Positions 1-8,960 of a DNA stretch of 39,221 nt are shown one piece after another. A program made the translations under genes and the position numbers. Position 1 is the first letter of the stretch; each line of letters begins with the position of its first letter. This DNA is from Candidatus Merdibacter merdigallinarum (GTDB lineage: Bacteria > Bacillota_I > Bacilli_A > Erysipelotrichales > Erysipelotrichaceae): positions 1-39,221 of the forward strand of contig DWYK01000055.1 in the NCBI GenBank assembly GCA_019118705.1. Direction: 5' to 3'. The notes under the pieces were generated by a model, which was not told where the DNA came from, made no database searches, and was given only the letters and a program-made list of their open reading frames with translations.

Positions 1-126
1 TTCCCCACATCCGGCTTCCTTCAGATTCCACCTCACGATGGACACCCTTGCCTTCGGCTATATCCTTCCCACTACCGGGCGGATTCAGGACTTTCACCTG
101 TTAGAAACGTGCGCCGCCAGGCGCAC
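1..126 (-). mobile_element. 5' end of a group II (IIC-like) intron, truncated by window edge
   Basis: On the minus strand the stretch begins at 126 with GTGCGCC, matching the GUGYG start of group II introns. It continues with features of the 5' part of domain I: AACAGGTGAAAGTCCTGAA, then CAAGGGTGTCC, then GTGGAATCTGAAGGAAGC. These resemble the conserved 5' region of bacterial group IIC introns such as the Oceanobacillus iheyensis one (recalled family knowledge, not aligned here). The exon just upstream is an intrinsic terminator ending in a T run, which is the preferred target of class C introns. The rest of the ribozyme and any reverse transcriptase lie outside the window. Confidence 0.8.
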
Positions 127-127
127 T

Positions 128-173
128 GAAAAAGCGCGCAGTCCAATCCGTTAAAACGGACGAACTGCGCGCT
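128..173 (-). terminator. Intrinsic terminator behind dusB, target of the intron
   Basis: Minus-strand hairpin with a perfect 10-bp outer stem (AGCGCGCAGT at 133-142 pairing with 164-173) and an inner 6-bp stem (147-152 with 155-160), followed by a TTTTT run. It lies about 140 bases after the dusB stop and directly abuts the group II intron. Confidence 0.8.
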
Positions 174-311
174 CGCTCTCATACTGGCCAACACTCGAAA
201 AAAATGAACGGATCCTATTGCTTGCTTAAGCCTGCGCTCATTTTCATCATCTGTCAAGCCCCTTTCTCCTATCTTCTATTTATCACAATTCCCCGCCGCT
301 TGCAAGAATAT

Positions 312-1349
312 TTACACCTGTGCTGCGTGCTGTTCCCATTCGCGGATCCGATCTTCATACGTCCGCAAGATCTCATCGAACTGCGCATAGGTTTCGACGC
401 GCGAGATCTGTTCCTTTACCGGATGACTGCCTGGCAGGCCTTTGATGTACCAGGCACCGTGGCCGCGCATCTCTTTCATGCCGACCACTTCTCCTTTCAG
501 ATCGATCAGACGCTGTGCATGTTCTCTTGCGATCGCAAAGCGTTCCTCACAGGACACCGGCGGCAGCTGTTCGCCTGTTTCCAGATAGTGGGCACACTGT
601 CGGATCAGCCATGGATCTCCCAGCACGCCGCGGCCGATGGCGACCGCATCCACACCGGTCTCTTTCATCATGCGTTCCATGTCGGCGACGCTGCGCACAT
701 CCCCATTGCCGATGACCGGAATGTTCACGGCCTGCTTCACCTGCCGGATGATCGACCAGTCAGCTTTTCCCTCATACATCTGGGCGCGGGTACGTCCATG
801 GATACAAAGGGCGCTTGCCCCGGCTGCTTCCATCCGCCGGGCAAACTCCACCGCATTGATGTGCTCGCTGTCGAAGCCGGAACGAAACTTGACCGTGACC
901 GGTTTTTTCACCGCCTGGACGATCTGTTCCACCAGTGTCTGCGCATAGGCCGGCTCCCGCATCAGCGCACTGCCGGCCTTTGCCTTGATGACCTTGTTGA
1001 CCGGACAGCCCATGTTGATGTCGATGATGTCGCAATCGCTCTGCTCATCCAGCAGTTTTGCGGCATAGACCATGCTGTCGATGTCGTGCCCGAAGATCTG
1101 CAGGCTCATCGGATGTTCATCTTCCATGACCCGGGTCATGTGCAGCGTCTTTCCATTCTCGTAATACAGCGCCTTGTCGCTGACCATCTCCGCACAGACC
1201 AGACCGGCGCCGAACCGTTTGCAGATGCTGCGAAAGGCGATGTTGGAAACACCGGCCATCGGTGCGATCACCAGCGCGTTGGGGATCTTTACATCGCGGA
1301 TCTGCCAGCTAGTCTTTCTGGAATGTCGTAATGAATCGTTCAAGCTCAC
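312..1349 (-). CDS. dusB: tRNA-dihydrouridine synthase (DusB family)
   Basis: Flavoenzyme that reduces uridine to dihydrouridine in the tRNA D-loop. The sequence shows the TIM-barrel start IPNALVIAPMAGVSN, the family signature DINMGCPVNKV with its catalytic Cys, KFRSGFD, CIHGRTRAQMYEG, the FMN phosphate-binding NGDV and AIGRGVLGDPW. I chose the GTG at 1349 (345 aa) because AGGAGG lies 6 bases upstream. A longer frame to 1406 adds an N-terminus that looks unrelated to the family and lies wholly inside hslO. The gene overlaps the 3' end of hslO by 41 bases, suggesting translational coupling, and is the last gene of the tilS-hpt-ftsH-hslO-dusB run, as in Bacillus. The family is certain; the DusB subgroup rests on sequence feel and context. 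Confidence 0.93.
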   Translation of the reverse strand: MSLNDSLRHSRKTSWQIRDVKIPNALVIAPMAGVSNIAFRSICKRFGAGLVCAEMVSDKALYYENGKTLHMTRVMEDEHPMSLQIFGHDIDSMVYAAKLLDEQSDCDIIDINMGCPVNKVIKAKAGSALMREPAYAQTLVEQIVQAVKKPVTVKFRSGFDSEHINAVEFARRMEAAGASALCIHGRTRAQMYEGKADWSIIRQVKQAVNIPVIGNGDVRSVADMERMMKETGVDAVAIGRGVLGDPWLIRQCAHYLETGEQLPPVSCEERFAIAREHAQRLIDLKGEVVGMKEMRGHGAWYIKGLPGSHPVKEQISRVETYAQFDEILRTYEDRIREWEQHAAQV

Positions 1350-2199
1350 GCAGTTCCTCCTCACTGAAATGATAACGTTCGTTGCAGAAATTACAGGTGA
1401 TCTCACAGCCGTGATCTTCCTCGATCATCGCCTGACGTTCTTCCTTGGAAAGCGTGGTCAGCACCCGCTTCATCGTCGCCTTGGAACAGTGACACTTGAA
1501 GCAGATCTCCTGGGAAGAGAGGATCTTCACATCGCTGAACATCTCCTGCAGGATCTGTTCCAGCGAATCTTTTTCTTTGATCAGCGTGGACATCGGAGCC
1601 AGCTTTGCCAGCGCCGCCTCACAGCAGGCGATGTCTTCTTCGCTCGCATCCGGCATCATCTGGACGATCAGACCGCCCGCAGAGAGGATGTGATTGTCCG
1701 TATCGACGAGCACACCGACGCTGACCGCGGAAGGCGTCTGTTCACTGACGGTGAAATAATAAGCGAAATCATCGCCGATCTCCCCGCTCTGCAGGGCGAC
1801 CGCTCCGGACCAGTTCTCTTTCATTCCCATGTCCTTGATGACCTCCAGGGTCCCTTCCTTGCCAACGGCGATGCCCACGGCCAGCTTCCCGGTGTCATTG
1901 TACTGATAATGCACGTGTGGATTGGAAACGAACCCACGCACGTGACCATCACTGTACGCGTCCACCAACACCGTCCCGATCGGTCCGCCGCCATTGATGC
2001 GGATCGTCAGCTGTTCCTTCTCGCTTTTCAACATGCTTCCCATCATCGAACCGACGGTCAGCGTCCGTCCCAGTGCGGCCGATGCGGTCGGCCACAGATC
2101 GAAGCGGGTACGCGCTTCCTCGACCAGTGCGGTCGAAGAACAGATATAGATGCGCACATGTTCATCACATGCGACGGCCTTCAACAAATAGTCCTTCAT
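1309..2199 (-). CDS. hslO: Redox-regulated chaperone Hsp33
   Basis: Cytoplasmic holdase chaperone switched on by oxidation and unfolding. The N-terminal substrate-binding domain has the typical GSMMGSMLKSEKEQLTIRI and VGIAVGKEGTLEVIKDMG segments. The C-terminal zinc switch is visible as CFKCHC (around residues 232-237) and CNFC about 35 residues later, giving the CxC plus CxxC ligand set. At 296 aa it has the normal family length. The ATG at 2199 follows an AGGAGG site. It sits between ftsH and dusB as in Bacillus; coaX, often found between ftsH and hslO there, is absent. Confidence 0.96.
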   Translation of the reverse strand: MKDYLLKAVACDEHVRIYICSSTALVEEARTRFDLWPTASAALGRTLTVGSMMGSMLKSEKEQLTIRINGGGPIGTVLVDAYSDGHVRGFVSNPHVHYQYNDTGKLAVGIAVGKEGTLEVIKDMGMKENWSGAVALQSGEIGDDFAYYFTVSEQTPSAVSVGVLVDTDNHILSAGGLIVQMMPDASEEDIACCEAALAKLAPMSTLIKEKDSLEQILQEMFSDVKILSSQEICFKCHCSKATMKRVLTTLSKEERQAMIEEDHGCEITCNFCNERYHFSEEELRELERFITTFQKD

Positions 2200-2291
2200 A
2201 CGGATTCCTCCTTTTGTTTTCAGTATAGCACAACCGGGAGAATGTGTTTACGATTTCCTCTTGATCTGCCCTCCCGGAAGTTCTCGCACAA

Positions 2292-2317
2292 ATGGCAGAG
2301 CGTTTCCGCTCTGCCAT
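2292..2317 (-). terminator. Perfect hairpin between ftsH and hslO
   Basis: An 11-bp perfect inverted repeat (ATGGCAGAGCG at 2292-2302 with 2307-2317) with a 4-base loop lies just behind the ftsH stop. The downstream tract (ATTTGTG) is poor in T, so this may be a weak terminator, or an mRNA stability or processing element that lowers hslO-dusB expression relative to ftsH. Confidence 0.4.
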
Positions 2318-2324
2318 CCAATCT

Positions 2325-4304
2325 TTATTTCTTTGTGAGCTCCTTCAAGGCCTCTTCCATCTCCTCATCGGAAACGTCCGGTTCCTTCGGTTCCTCCTGT
2401 GGCGGATCGTTTTCTTCCTGTGCTTCCTCCACAGTGTTCTCCTCTGCCGCCTGGGCTTCTTCCTTCGCCTGACGTTGTACTTCTTCCTGCGGAGACGTCA
2501 GTGTGCCGTACTCCACCAGGTTATTGATCTGTTCTTTCGTCAGCGTCTCTTCCTCAAAGAGAGAGTTGGCGATCAGATCGAGCAGATCGCGGTTTTCGGA
2601 GAGGATGCGCTTGCAGTCTTCGTAACACTCATCGACGATCTTGCGCACTTCCTTGTCGATCTCTGCCGCAACACCGGCGGAATAGTTGTTGCCGTTGTTG
2701 TAGTCGCGACCCAGGAACACATTGCCCTGCGGATCGGCATACTGGATCGGACCCAGCGATGACATACCGAAGACACGCACCATCGCCTTGGCGATCTTGG
2801 TGATCTTTTCGATATCATTGACCGCACCGGCACTGATCTCGCCGAAGACCAGCTCCTCGGCCACACGGCCGCCCAGCAGTCCGGTAATCTGTGCCATGTA
2901 TTCTCGCTTGCGGTGGAAGTATTTTTCCTCCCGCGGGGTCATCAGGTTATAACCTCCGGCATCCCCGCGCGGAATGATCGTTACCTTCTGCACCATGTCC
3001 GCATCCTTGAGCTTGATGCCGATCACGGCATGTCCGGCCTCGTGATAAGCGACCAGACGCTTGTCGTCATCGTTGTATTTCTTGGATTTCTTTGCCGGTC
3101 CCATCATGACGCGGTCGATCGCCTCATCCAGATCGTCCATCGTGATCTGCTTGCGGTGATCGCGCACGGCCAGGATCGCACCTTCATTGAGAACGTTCTC
3201 CAGATCGGCACCGGAGAAGCCCGGTGTCCGCTGTGCCAGAGAGGCCAGAGAAATGTCCTTTGCCAGCTTCTTGTTGCGGGCGTGGACGCGCAGGATCGCT
3301 TCACGGCCCTTCTTGTCCGGCAGACTGACCGTGATCTGACGGTCAAAACGTCCGCTTCGAAGCAGCGCCGGATCCAGTACATCCGGACGGTTGGTGGCCG
3401 CAATGATCACGATGCCCTTGTTTTCACCCATACCATCCATCTCGACCAGCAGCTGGTTCAGCGTCTGTTCACGCTCGTCGTTGCCGCCGCCCATGCCGGC
3501 ACCACGCTGGCGTCCGACCGCATCGATCTCATCGATGAACACGATGCACGGCGCTGCCTGCTGTGCCTTTTTGAACATATCGCGCACGCGGCTCGCACCG
3601 GTACCGACGAACATCTCTACGAAATCCGAACCGCTGATGGAGAAGAACGGCACATCCGCCTCACCGGCGACCGCCTTTGCTAACAGCGTCTTACCGGTAC
3701 CCGGAGGTCCCACCATCAGCAGGCCCTTCGGAATGCGGGCGCCCATATCGGTAAACTGTTTTGGATTCTTCAGATAATCGATGATCTCACGGACCTCTTC
3801 CTTTTCCTCATCGCAGCCCGCAACATCCTTGAAGCGCACCTTGACGTTGGACTGGATCTTCGCCCGGGATTTTGCAAAATCAAATGCCTTGTTGTTTCCG
3901 CCGGCATTCATCTTGGAAAAGAAGATGAAGAACACGCCGACCATCAACAGCACCGGAAGCAGGCTGACGAGGATGTTCATGAACTGATTTTCACGGTTTG
4001 GGTCCGTAACGGCGATCCGTCCTTCCCCCAGCGTGTCCGTCAGCCACTGAATGTTCTCATCGGTCTTCGGAACGCTGACGGTAAAGCTGTGTGCTGTGCC
4101 CTTCTCATCTTCATAGGTTCCCTGCACATCGATGACGGTGGTGCCCACCGAGATGGACGACTGCTGAAATTCCATATTTTCCGCTTCACGCACGAACGTC
4201 GAATAGTCAAAATTCTCGGTCCGGCTGTCATTGCTGAATACGATAAGCGAGGCGAGAATGATAATCACCAGTGCATAAGGCAGGTAATTCATCCATTTTT
4301 TCAT
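2325..4304 (-). CDS. ftsH: ATP-dependent zinc metalloprotease FtsH
   Basis: Membrane-bound AAA+ protease that degrades misfolded membrane proteins and short-lived regulators. Two transmembrane segments (about residues 7-24 and 108-130) flank an extracytoplasmic domain. The AAA module has Walker A GPPGTGKT (199-206), Walker B IVFIDEID (254-261), the second region of homology with [20 protein letters not shown], and the pore-loop residues MFVG. The protease domain carries HEAGH (421-425). The C-terminal tail (about 600-659) is very acidic and rich in Glu and Gln, as in many Gram-positive FtsH proteins. Length 659 is normal. The position between hpt and hslO is conserved in Bacillota. Confidence 0.97.
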   Translation of the reverse strand: MKKWMNYLPYALVIIILASLIVFSNDSRTENFDYSTFVREAENMEFQQSSISVGTTVIDVQGTYEDEKGTAHSFTVSVPKTDENIQWLTDTLGEGRIAVTDPNRENQFMNILVSLLPVLLMVGVFFIFFSKMNAGGNNKAFDFAKSRAKIQSNVKVRFKDVAGCDEEKEEVREIIDYLKNPKQFTDMGARIPKGLLMVGPPGTGKTLLAKAVAGEADVPFFSISGSDFVEMFVGTGASRVRDMFKKAQQAAPCIVFIDEIDAVGRQRGAGMGGGNDEREQTLNQLLVEMDGMGENKGIVIIAATNRPDVLDPALLRSGRFDRQITVSLPDKKGREAILRVHARNKKLAKDISLASLAQRTPGFSGADLENVLNEGAILAVRDHRKQITMDDLDEAIDRVMMGPAKKSKKYNDDDKRLVAYHEAGHAVIGIKLKDADMVQKVTIIPRGDAGGYNLMTPREEKYFHRKREYMAQITGLLGGRVAEELVFGEISAGAVNDIEKITKIAKAMVRVFGMSSLGPIQYADPQGNVFLGRDYNNGNNYSAGVAAEIDKEVRKIVDECYEDCKRILSENRDLLDLIANSLFEEETLTKEQINNLVEYGTLTSPQEEVQRQAKEEAQAAEENTVEEAQEENDPPQEEPKEPDVSDEEMEEALKELTKK

Positions 4305-4340
4305 TATTTCAAACCTCCTCTTGTGCCGCGTCGGCTTCCT

Positions 4341-4880
4341 TTATTCGTAGACCGACGGCTTCAACACACCAATATATGGAAGGTTACGGTACTTCTGATT
4401 GTAATCCAGGCCATAGCCAACCACAAACTCATTCGGGATCTCAAAACCGACATAATCCGCATTGATCTCGATCACGCGGCGATCTGGCTTATCGAGCAGT
4501 GAAACGATCTTCACATCGGCAGCTCCCTTGTTGAAGAGCAGCTGTCGGACCTCTTTCAAGGTACGTCCCGTATCGACGATATCCTCTACCAGCAGGATGG
4601 ATTCTCCCTTTACGGATTTGTCGAGATCCTTGTTGATCTTGACATCCCCCACCGACTCGGCGCCATCGTAGCTGGACACATCCATAAAATCAATTTCGAT
4701 GTCCAGGTCGATGTGCTTCATGATCTCTGCCAGAAACGGGACGCTGCCCTTCAGCAGACCGATCACGATCGGTGTCGTTCCTTTTTTGCGGTAATCCTCG
4801 CTGATCTGTTTTCCCAGCTCTTTGCTGCGTCTTACGATTTCTTCTTCACTCACTAAAATACGATCTATTACGTCTATCAC
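4341..4880 (-). CDS. hpt: Hypoxanthine phosphoribosyltransferase
   Basis: Purine-salvage enzyme converting hypoxanthine or guanine plus PRPP to IMP or GMP. The PRPP-binding loop [14 protein letters not shown] is clear, as are the SYDG and KPDRR segments typical of the family. I prefer the GTG at 4880 (179 aa, [15 protein letters not shown]), because GGGAGG lies 8 bases upstream and this gives the normal family length. A GTG at 4910 would add 10 residues and overlap the tilS stop without a good ribosome site. It is co-transcribed with tilS and ftsH. Confidence 0.95.
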   Translation of the reverse strand: MIDVIDRILVSEEEIVRRSKELGKQISEDYRKKGTTPIVIGLLKGSVPFLAEIMKHIDLDIEIDFMDVSSYDGAESVGDVKINKDLDKSVKGESILLVEDIVDTGRTLKEVRQLLFNKGAADVKIVSLLDKPDRRVIEINADYVGFEIPNEFVVGYGLDYNQKYRNLPYIGVLKPSVYE

Positions 4881-4909
4881 TCTATAATCCTCCCAATGCA
4901 GAACAACCA

Positions 4910-6133
4910 CTATTGTATCATAAATACATTGGGATTGTTAGAGAAATGTGTAATATCACAGCCGATTTTCGGCACAAAGATCACCGTCCCCTGCGCGTTG
5001 ACCATCACCGGCCAGCGTCTGCGCACATCCTGAGGGATGTGACGGTCGATGAACCAGCGGCTCAGCTTCTTGGTGCCAAAGCGCAGAACGATCGCATCGC
5101 CTGATCGGGCATTGCGGATCGTGATGGGAAAATCGCTTTCCTTCAGGGTGACCCCTTCGATGCGTTCCCCTTGCGGACAGAGAGAGAAATGGTCCGTCTG
5201 CACATAGCGCAGCGTATCATACGTATAAGAAAAACCGCACATCTCTAGTGTATCCAAAACGACGCGTGCATATTCCTTTTTCAGCTGCCAGCGATCATCC
5301 AGCGGCTGTGTCCACTGGGGCTTGTCGCTGCGAAGACGACGCAGCAGATCGCGCTGCGCGCTGTGGGACAGTGTGATGCCACAGCGCGTGCGTACCCAGT
5401 GCTGCAGGATGTAGGCATTCTGTGCATGAGACAACAGCGGCTGCAGGCGCCCGTCCCAGGAAGCCAGGAAGGCATCAGCCTGCCGCTGCAGGTGAGAGAG
5501 GTGCACATTGTCTGCTTCCATCTCGGCCAGCAGCTGTCTGCGGTCTGCTTCGCTCATCTTTTCCAGCTGATGATGGCGGACGCGGTTGCGTTCATAGTCA
5601 TCGCTGTCGTTGGATTCATCATCTTCATAAGGAACGCCCTGCATGTGACAGTACTTACGCAGCTCACTGCGCGTACAGGCGAGCAGGGGACGGATGACAC
5701 GTACACCGAAGATCTCGCTTTCTTCCCGCAGGCCGTAAAAGGAAGGGATCGACCCGCGCTGTTTCTGCATCAGATAAGTTTCCAGGACATCATCCTGCTG
5801 ATGCGCAACGAGCACCCCGTCACAGTGGCAGCGATCGCAGAGCTGCCGGTAGAACGCATAGCGCTCCCTGCGGGCATTTGCCTGAAAGTTTCCGTTTTCC
5901 GGTGTGTGTGCATGCAAAATATGGATGGGGATCGACCACTGTGCGCAATAGCGCTCACAGAGATGCTGATCACGATCCGCACTGTCCCGGTGATGATAAT
6001 TTACATGTGCGCAGTGCAGCTGCAGACCGCTGCGGCGGCAGAGATCCAGCAGCGCCATCGAGTCACCGCCACCGCTGACGCCGATGACCCAGCGTTTCCC
6101 TGCCAGCTGTTTGAGACCATCCAGATTTTCCAT
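4910..6133 (-). CDS. tilS: tRNA(Ile)-lysidine synthetase
   Basis: ATP-dependent enzyme that converts C34 of the CAU-anticodon tRNA(Ile) to lysidine, essential for decoding AUA. The N-type ATP pyrophosphatase P-loop is seen as SGGGDS (20-25), followed by [23 protein letters not shown] and [14 protein letters not shown], all typical of TilS. The C-terminal half is divergent but ends with the usual [16 protein letters not shown] segment. Length is 407 aa. The ATG at 6133 lies only 6 bases after a consensus -10 box and no Shine-Dalgarno is visible, so the message may be leaderless. Confidence 0.93.
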   Translation of the reverse strand: MENLDGLKQLAGKRWVIGVSGGGDSMALLDLCRRSGLQLHCAHVNYHHRDSADRDQHLCERYCAQWSIPIHILHAHTPENGNFQANARRERYAFYRQLCDRCHCDGVLVAHQQDDVLETYLMQKQRGSIPSFYGLREESEIFGVRVIRPLLACTRSELRKYCHMQGVPYEDDESNDSDDYERNRVRHHQLEKMSEADRRQLLAEMEADNVHLSHLQRQADAFLASWDGRLQPLLSHAQNAYILQHWVRTRCGITLSHSAQRDLLRRLRSDKPQWTQPLDDRWQLKKEYARVVLDTLEMCGFSYTYDTLRYVQTDHFSLCPQGERIEGVTLKESDFPITIRNARSGDAIVLRFGTKKLSRWFIDRHIPQDVRRRWPVMVNAQGTVIFVPKIGCDITHFSNNPNVFMIQ

Positions 6134-6139
6134 GAACGT

Positions 6140-6168
6140 ATTATAGTACAGGGGCCTGAATTACGCAA
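6140..6168 (-). promoter_or_regulatory. Strong sigma-A type promoter for the tilS operon
   Basis: Minus strand -35 TTGCGT (6163-6168), exactly 17 bases, -10 TATAAT (6140-6145). The expected start site falls at or next to the tilS ATG. Confidence 0.8.
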
Positions 6169-6217
6169 TCTTTTTAACCGAATCGCACACACCCTCACAC
6201 AGTCGTCACAAAAAGGC

Positions 6218-6252
6218 AAAAAAAAGGGCGGAAATTTCAACGATTTCCCGCC
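6218..6252 (-). terminator. Intrinsic terminator of spoIIE
   Basis: Minus-strand GC-rich hairpin (GGCGGGAAAT against ATTTCCGCCC, one bulge) with an 8-base T run. It overlaps the spoIIE stop and separates spoIIE from the tilS promoter. Confidence 0.75.
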
Positions 6253-8129
6253 TGAATATGAGAAGTTTCCCCCTTTGTCATCAATCGCTCCGCCTTCTGC
6301 AGACGCAGCAGCAGCGCCGTCGTATCGTCCTCGCGCGGACGCTGCCGCAACAGGCGCATCAAAGCCGCCAGCTCTTCCTGCACCTCGCCTTCCTTTCGGG
6401 CGTGCAGCCAGGTGCGGATCTCCTGCATCCGTACCCCGTCGCTGACCATCAGGATCTCATCGCCCGTCTGCAGCTGCAGCTCCATGCAGTCCGGCTCGAT
6501 CTCCTCCAGCATACCGACCGGCAGCGAGCGTCCATCCAGCTGCAGCAGGTGTCCCTGACGGATCAGCAGCGTCGGACAGGCTGCTGATTTGACCAGATAT
6601 GCCTTTTGGGTATGTGCGTTGACGCAGATCACATCCAGCGTCGCATAGACGTCACTGTGGATCAGCCGGTTGACCGTCTTGACCGCCGCCACGATCTCCA
6701 TATCGCTGGCGATCATCCGCTGCAGGACGCCGGTGATCAGCGCGGAGCTCTTCGCCGCTTCCGCTCCGCTGCCCATGCCGTCGGACAGCGTACAGAGCGT
6801 GTGCACATCATGATGAAAGATGGAACAGGTATCGCCGTTTTCCTGCTTCTGCACGCTGATGGAATCGTAGGCCGCCTGTACCTGCAGCTTGGCCGCACTG
6901 TCGAGCACAAAGCCGGTCGAACGATAAAAGAGCCGGGAATCCTTCAGATGTTCCAGGTGAAAGTCGCTTCGATACAGCGTGTTCAAAAGCGGGATCAGCG
7001 TCTCCTCCATCTCCCGACGCGTGATCTGATCGATGACGCCCTCGATTTGGATCTGAGAAGGCAGCCGCTCCACCCTGAGCGAGCGGACCGTAAACTGATA
7101 CCCTTCCAGGATCTCCGTCAGCGCCGATGCATCCAGCGTCCCCTGGCGGGCATTCAGCTGCTGGGCCATCTGTTCCACGCCGTCTGCCATCTGGTAGAGC
7201 AGACCGCTCTCCTGCTGATGCAGATGCTCATAAAACTGTGCCAGTGAGTAAAAGACGCCTGCGTAGTTCTGCAGCCGGCGCCGCAGGGCACCGTTTTCTT
7301 CCATAGCGGCATGGGGCAGCGACAGTGTCTTCATGCGCTCTTTTCGCCAAAAGAGAAACCAGAGAAGCAGTGCACAGGCGACTGCCGCCAGCTGTACCGG
7401 CGTCGGCCGCAGCAGCCATACCAGAAGCAGCCAGAGCACGAGCGCGATCCCCTTATCCGCCACCAGGCGAAGCACCAGCAACGACAGACACAGCGACAGC
7501 GGAAAATGATAGATGTAACTGTTCAACAACAACACGAACAGCGTGCCGGGCAATGGGCGACAGACCAACAACAGCGCCATCCCGACAGCGACGGCGATCG
7601 TCTGTGTGCTGTGCGGGAAATAATACGCCATGCTCAGACAAAGTGCGCTCAAAAGCGAGCCCGTCCACAGATCATTGCCTTTCCAGTCGCTGCGCAGCCA
7701 GGCGTTCGATCGAAACTGATGTACATACAGCATCCCCAGCAACAACCCGACACATACGATGCGTTCCACATCCTGCAGCTGAATGATGAAGGGAACCTGT
7801 ACGGCCAGGCCGATGACCGTCAGCCACAGCGGCATCGACGCATGGGCTGCGCTGGCACACTGCACGAGCAGAAAAAAAATAAGGATGCCCAGCAGGGTCA
7901 GATACGCGGTCGATACCGACAGTGCAAACAGAAAGATGCTCAGTGAGAACAGAAAGAACAGCAGTGCCTTGCGATTGTGCATGTAGGCATAGGTCAACAG
8001 CGGAAACAGAGCGATATATTGGAAGCGCAGCGGCAAGAGCGCGACCAATGCCCCTGCGCCCAGATAGAACAGGATCTCCAGATTGGTATGCAGGCTGATC
8101 TCCTGATCCTTCCCGGCAGTTTTTTCCAC
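6237..8129 (-). CDS. spoIIE: Stage II sporulation protein E (membrane-bound PP2C phosphatase)
   Basis: In endospore formers SpoIIE dephosphorylates SpoIIAA at the asymmetric septum and so releases sigma-F. Here residues about 18-262 form a run of roughly eight to ten hydrophobic segments, followed by a linker with coiled-coil potential and a PP2C-like domain from about 410 to 615. That domain contains LSDGMGSG (449-455), TLDVICVN and DEILMVSDGV, which supply the metal-binding Asp residues. At 630 aa it is shorter than the roughly 830-residue Bacillus protein, mainly in the central region. It starts with GTG behind GAGGTGAT. The spoIIE-tilS neighbourhood is classical. It implies an ancestor able to sporulate; whether this strain sporulates cannot be told from the window. 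Confidence 0.9.
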   Translation of the reverse strand: MEKTAGKDQEISLHTNLEILFYLGAGALVALLPLRFQYIALFPLLTYAYMHNRKALLFFLFSLSIFLFALSVSTAYLTLLGILIFFLLVQCASAAHASMPLWLTVIGLAVQVPFIIQLQDVERIVCVGLLLGMLYVHQFRSNAWLRSDWKGNDLWTGSLLSALCLSMAYYFPHSTQTIAVAVGMALLLVCRPLPGTLFVLLLNSYIYHFPLSLCLSLLVLRLVADKGIALVLWLLLVWLLRPTPVQLAAVACALLLWFLFWRKERMKTLSLPHAAMEENGALRRRLQNYAGVFYSLAQFYEHLHQQESGLLYQMADGVEQMAQQLNARQGTLDASALTEILEGYQFTVRSLRVERLPSQIQIEGVIDQITRREMEETLIPLLNTLYRSDFHLEHLKDSRLFYRSTGFVLDSAAKLQVQAAYDSISVQKQENGDTCSIFHHDVHTLCTLSDGMGSGAEAAKSSALITGVLQRMIASDMEIVAAVKTVNRLIHSDVYATLDVICVNAHTQKAYLVKSAACPTLLIRQGHLLQLDGRSLPVGMLEEIEPDCMELQLQTGDEILMVSDGVRMQEIRTWLHARKEGEVQEELAALMRLLRQRPREDDTTALLLRLQKAERLMTKGETSHIQAGNR

Positions 8130-8208
8130 AGCATCACCTCATGCCCCTATTGTAGTGAGCCCTCACGACAAAACTTGTCGGTTTGCGCGGATCCCATAAA
8201 AAGACGCA

Positions 8209-8775
8209 TCAGCCGATGACCTGCTGCATACGCTGATGGATGCTGGCAAACAGCTCGCTGTCTCTTTCCAGATGGGCCTTTACATCGATGATACGGGCCG
8301 TATTGATGAATTTGCAGTCATTGAGAAAGAGCGTCGAAGGCTTGCGCAGCCCCGGAAGCTGACCGATGCGCATCAGGTGACGCTTGCCCTTGGGATTGTC
8401 ATAACGGTCATACGCCTGACGATAAGCGAGCGGGTTCCCGCTCATCGGTATGACGAACGCCTTGCCGTGAAACAGCCGCATCACGATGCCGAAATGCTGA
8501 AACCCGATCTCACACTGATAGGCATCCGCCCCAAAGTCGATGAAGCAGATGTCACCGACCCGCGGCGTGATGCCAAACGAGGCGCAGGAATACAGGGAAG
8601 CGCGCTCGCTGTGATTGGCTTCCGAGATGAGGTGTTCTGCCTGTTCCTTGGGATTCATCCGCGAAAAATCCTCTCCCCTCTCTTTTAACAGCTGCTCGTG
8701 AAGCACTTCCCACTGCACGTCGTTTTCTTTGCCAGGGGAACGCTTCCCCTGGGCATATAATGCTCGCACATCCAT
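8209..8775 (-). CDS. PemK/MazF-fold-like protein of unknown function
   Basis: The 188-residue protein has a charged helical N-terminus (1-60) and then a stretch resembling the small beta barrel of PemK/MazF proteins: RVGDICFIDFG, then FGIVMRLFHGKAFVIPMSGNP, then LFLNDCKFINTARI. The order of a GD-containing first strand, a central VxR-like strand and a late ND/IR-like strand fits the fold, but the classical toxin active-site pattern is not clear. No antitoxin-sized gene lies next to it, so a housekeeping or RNA-binding role is as likely as toxicity. The ATG at 8775 follows AGGAGG. It precedes spoIIE by 79 bases and could be co-transcribed with it. Confidence 0.6.
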   Translation of the reverse strand: MDVRALYAQGKRSPGKENDVQWEVLHEQLLKERGEDFSRMNPKEQAEHLISEANHSERASLYSCASFGITPRVGDICFIDFGADAYQCEIGFQHFGIVMRLFHGKAFVIPMSGNPLAYRQAYDRYDNPKGKRHLMRIGQLPGLRKPSTLFLNDCKFINTARIIDVKAHLERDSELFASIHQRMQQVIG

Positions 8776-8903
8776 ACAATTCCTCCTTTCACCCCTCTTA
8801 TACGTCGATCATTCCATTTTGCCCCAGATGTTTACATGAAAAGTATGCCTGGATCTTCCCGCATTTATACCTGATGCCGACCGCGCGGATCACAAAACAA
8901 GAC

Positions 8904-8928
8904 AAAAGGCACGGGGTTTTCCCGTGCC
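8904..8928 (-). terminator. Intrinsic terminator of niaR
   Basis: Minus-strand hairpin GGCACGGG / CCCGTGCC with a short A-rich loop (8908-8928), followed by TTTTGTCTTGTTTTG. It lies 33 bases behind the niaR stop. Confidence 0.8.
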
Positions 8929-8960
8929 ACAGGATCGATATGGAAAAGTGAAAGACCGTT

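Noticed and set aside
72-257. 61-codon minus-strand frame with a GGAGAAAGGGG-like ribosome site
   Set aside because: It runs through the intrinsic terminator behind dusB and then into the group II intron; the second half is hairpin sequence, so it is not a plausible gene.
204-2472. Long plus-strand frames opposite dusB and hslO
   Set aside because: They are antisense shadows of well-identified genes with strong family motifs; their translations are His/Arg-rich and without domains.
5363-6445. 360-codon plus-strand frame opposite tilS and spoIIE
   Set aside because: It spans two genes and a promoter-terminator region on the other strand and shows no family features.
8140-8170. Possible promoter TTGTCG / TACAAT before spoIIE
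   Set aside because: The two boxes are only 11 bases apart, too close for a sigma-A promoter, and no other -35 fits.
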